NCBI RefSeq assembly: GCF_021227995.1
Contig: NZ_CP089301.1
Location: forward strand, 682,001 to 746,000
From: Novosphingobium kaempferiae
GTDB taxonomy: Bacteria; Pseudomonadota; Alphaproteobacteria; Sphingomonadales; Sphingomonadaceae
DNA: 64,000 nucleotides
Direction of reading: 5' to 3'
Each line of letters starts with the position of its first letter. The stretch's first letter is position 1. A model generated the notes under the pieces. The model saw nothing but the letters and a program-made list of their open reading frames with translations, made no database searches and was not told the DNA's origin. Made by a program: the position numbers and the translations under genes. This document shows, one piece after another, positions 62,606-64,000 of the stretch.

Positions 62606-64000
62606 GCGGCGCGAGCAACAGCAGCGCGCTTACTTACTCGCGGCTGCGCAGGGCGGTGCGCCGGGACAGCTTCTCGGACTATCTGCCGCTCGTCGCGTGG
62701 GAGGCCCAAACCGAGGCGTTCCTGTGCATCGATGACAGCTGGGGGCACGCGTGGGAACTGACACCTGCGGCCTACCTTTTCTCGCATGTAGAGGGCGCGC
62801 TGCTGGGCCTCTTCAACATCCAGTTTCCGGACGGCACCGTACTGCAGCTTCATACGTTCGCCGATCCGCTCATCGACGATGCGCTCGATGCCTTTCTCGA
62901 CATGAAGACCCGCGACGACCCGCTGATACAGGCCTCCGCGCGTCACGCCCATGCCTATCTCAGCGCTGGCAGGCATGGGCTGGAGGCGCTTCATGGCATT
63001 CCGGTGCGCAATTTCCGTACGCTCCTGTCGATCAAGACAAGGCGGCCGCTCGGTGAGGACCTGAGACGCCAGGTCGAAGAACAACTCTCCAAGCTCGGGA
63101 TCCGCAGGCTGCCCCCCGCGGAGATGGTTTCCTTTTATCGGCGCATCTTCAATGGGGTCGCCGCGCAGGCACCGGGCGTCTTCACCGACGGCACCACGAC
63201 AGGGGCTCCCCCGATCGCCCGGCAGATCATCGATGCCGGGCCGGATCTTGTCTTCGAGGGCGCGGAAGTGTTCCTGGGCAATCAGGTCGCGCGATGCCTG
63301 ACCCCCAAGGCGCCGGCCCGGCGTATCACGGCCGAGCGGGCCAACCGCCTGATGGGCGGCATGCGGGGGGCCTCGGAAGACAGCGACCAGATCGGCGGAC
63401 CGTTTCTCTATACCCTGAATGTCCTTTTCGACCATTCGCAATTCGAGATTCATAAGCGGGCGCAGATCCTGTCGGCACAGAAGGCTGCGGGCAGTTTCGC
63501 GGTCGAGGTCGGCAAGCAGATCGAGGAAATCGGCTGGATCCTCGATGAGGCGGGCAACAGCAAGTTCGTTCGGGTCATTCCCACGCTTTGGGTGTTCGGC
63601 CGCGACCGTGCCCATGCCCGGGACCTCGCCGCGCGGGCCAAGCGGCTCTGGGAAGGAGAGCCCCTGCCCTTCTCGATGCAGGAAGAGAGCTATCTCAATC
63701 CAACGCTTCTGGTCCTGAGCCTGCCCTTCGGTCTCTATCCCGATCGCACGACCCTGCGGTTGCTGGAAAGGGATTTTCGTATGCCGGTCAAGGCTGCGGT
63801 GCTGATGGCCCCCATCCAGACCGACTTTCGCGGGGGCGGGCGCCCTGCCCTGCTTTACACCGGCCGCAAGGGGCAGCTGATCACGCTCGATCTGTTCGAT
63901 CCGCGCATCAACAATTACAATTTCATCGTTTCGGCCGAAAGCGGGGCGGGCAAGAGCTTCCTCCTCAACAACCTGTGCCAGCAGTATTATGCCTCGGGTG
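62602..64000 (+). CDS. traC: Conjugal transfer ATPase TraC, C-terminal part cut by window edge
   Basis: The first 466 codons of a VirB4-like ATPase are visible; family members have ~850. The N-terminal region (SFSDYLPLVAWEAQTEAFLCIDDSWGHAWEL) is typical. Walker A, SAESGAGKSF, is near residue 445-452; Walker B lies beyond the edge. TraC drives pilus assembly and DNA transfer. AAGGAGGAACGGCC precedes ATG 62602, which overlaps the traV stop by 4 bp. Confidence 0.92.
   Translation, partial: MSGASNSSALTYSRLRRAVRRDSFSDYLPLVAWEAQTEAFLCIDDSWGHAWELTPAAYLFSHVEGALLGLFNIQFPDGTVLQLHTFADPLIDDALDAFLDMKTRDDPLIQASARHAHAYLSAGRHGLEALHGIPVRNFRTLLSIKTRRPLGEDLRRQVEEQLSKLGIRRLPPAEMVSFYRRIFNGVAAQAPGVFTDGTTTGAPPIARQIIDAGPDLVFEGAEVFLGNQVARCLTPKAPARRITAERANRLMGGMRGASEDSDQIGGPFLYTLNVLFDHSQFEIHKRAQILSAQKAAGSFAVEVGKQIEEIGWILDEAGNSKFVRVIPTLWVFGRDRAHARDLAARAKRLWEGEPLPFSMQEESYLNPTLLVLSLPFGLYPDRTTLRLLERDFRMPVKAAVLMAPIQTDFRGGGRPALLYTGRKGQLITLDLFDPRINNYNFIVSAESGAGKSFLLNNLCQQYYASG

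Noticed and set aside
62479..63615. 378-codon minus-strand open frame over traC
   Set aside because: TraC is clearly coding on the plus strand up to the Walker A motif; the minus frame has no domain.
1..64000. tRNA, rRNA genes or CRISPR arrays
   Set aside because: No cloverleaf-like segment, rRNA-like stretch or regularly spaced repeats were noticed on reading; a dedicated RNA search was not possible.

Overview
The window reads as a GC-rich alphaproteobacterium of the sphingomonad group (Novosphingobium/Sphingobium-like). This is inferred from four intact TonB-dependent receptors, a sphingomonad-type lasso-peptide cluster, an auxin-degradation (iac) cluster and an F-type conjugation locus. 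No rRNA, tRNA or CRISPR array was seen. The F-type transfer genes at the right end suggest a plasmid or other conjugative element, but one window cannot prove it.

Layout. 1-3.8 kb: two head-to-head c-di-GMP proteins, a membrane GGDEF protein cut by the left edge and a PAS-PAS-GGDEF-EAL protein. 3.8-7.1 kb: an intact IS21-family element (52-bp imperfect ends, 5-bp target duplication GAATG) next to a VapBC-like module whose antitoxin has lost its middle. 7.2-16 kb: peptide and amino-acid genes (exported amidohydrolase, TonB receptor, exported M14 metallopeptidase, aminotransferase, Lrp regulator). 16-28.7 kb: an iac-type indole-3-acetate catabolic operon on the minus strand (iacH-A-B-I-C-D-E-G, no iacF ferredoxin/reductase), with an AraC regulator, class II aldolase, MFS importer, FMN-dependent hydroxyacid dehydrogenase and the MarR regulator iacR. 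28.7-44.9 kb: accessory catabolic genes (opine-dehydrogenase-like, hydroxyacyl-CoA-dehydrogenase-like, MRJP-like, MFS, ketopantoate-reductase-like, GMC oxidoreductase with subunit 3, aldehyde dehydrogenase, AraC, cytochrome c, two TonB receptors). The palindrome TTGA-N4-TCAA recurs in five promoter regions of the 23-41 kb part and probably marks one shared regulon.

45-56.5 kb: a decayed TonB receptor, then a complete lasso-peptide system. The plus strand carries an ECF sigma factor, FecR anti-sigma, an STN-domain TonB receptor and a lasso isopeptidase. The minus strand carries an XRE regulator, a GntR regulator, a 44-residue precursor gene too short for ordinary gene calling, the fused leader-binding/protease B protein and the macrolactam synthetase C. 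The two arms converge with 38 bp between them. The predicted core starts GPGPVGLD, closes a Gly1-Asp8 ring, and ends in GISDD like sphingonodins.

57.4-64 kb: start of an F-type conjugation locus: DsbC-like protein, TraA pilin, TraL, TraE, TraK, TraB, TraV and TraC (cut by the right edge).

How the parts may work together: the lasso arm would make, re-import and linearise a peptide, with its receptor signalling through the sigma/anti-sigma pair. The iac region would import and degrade an indole or aromatic plant compound under MarR control. Both lie beside transfer genes, so they may be mobile plant-association traits (inference).
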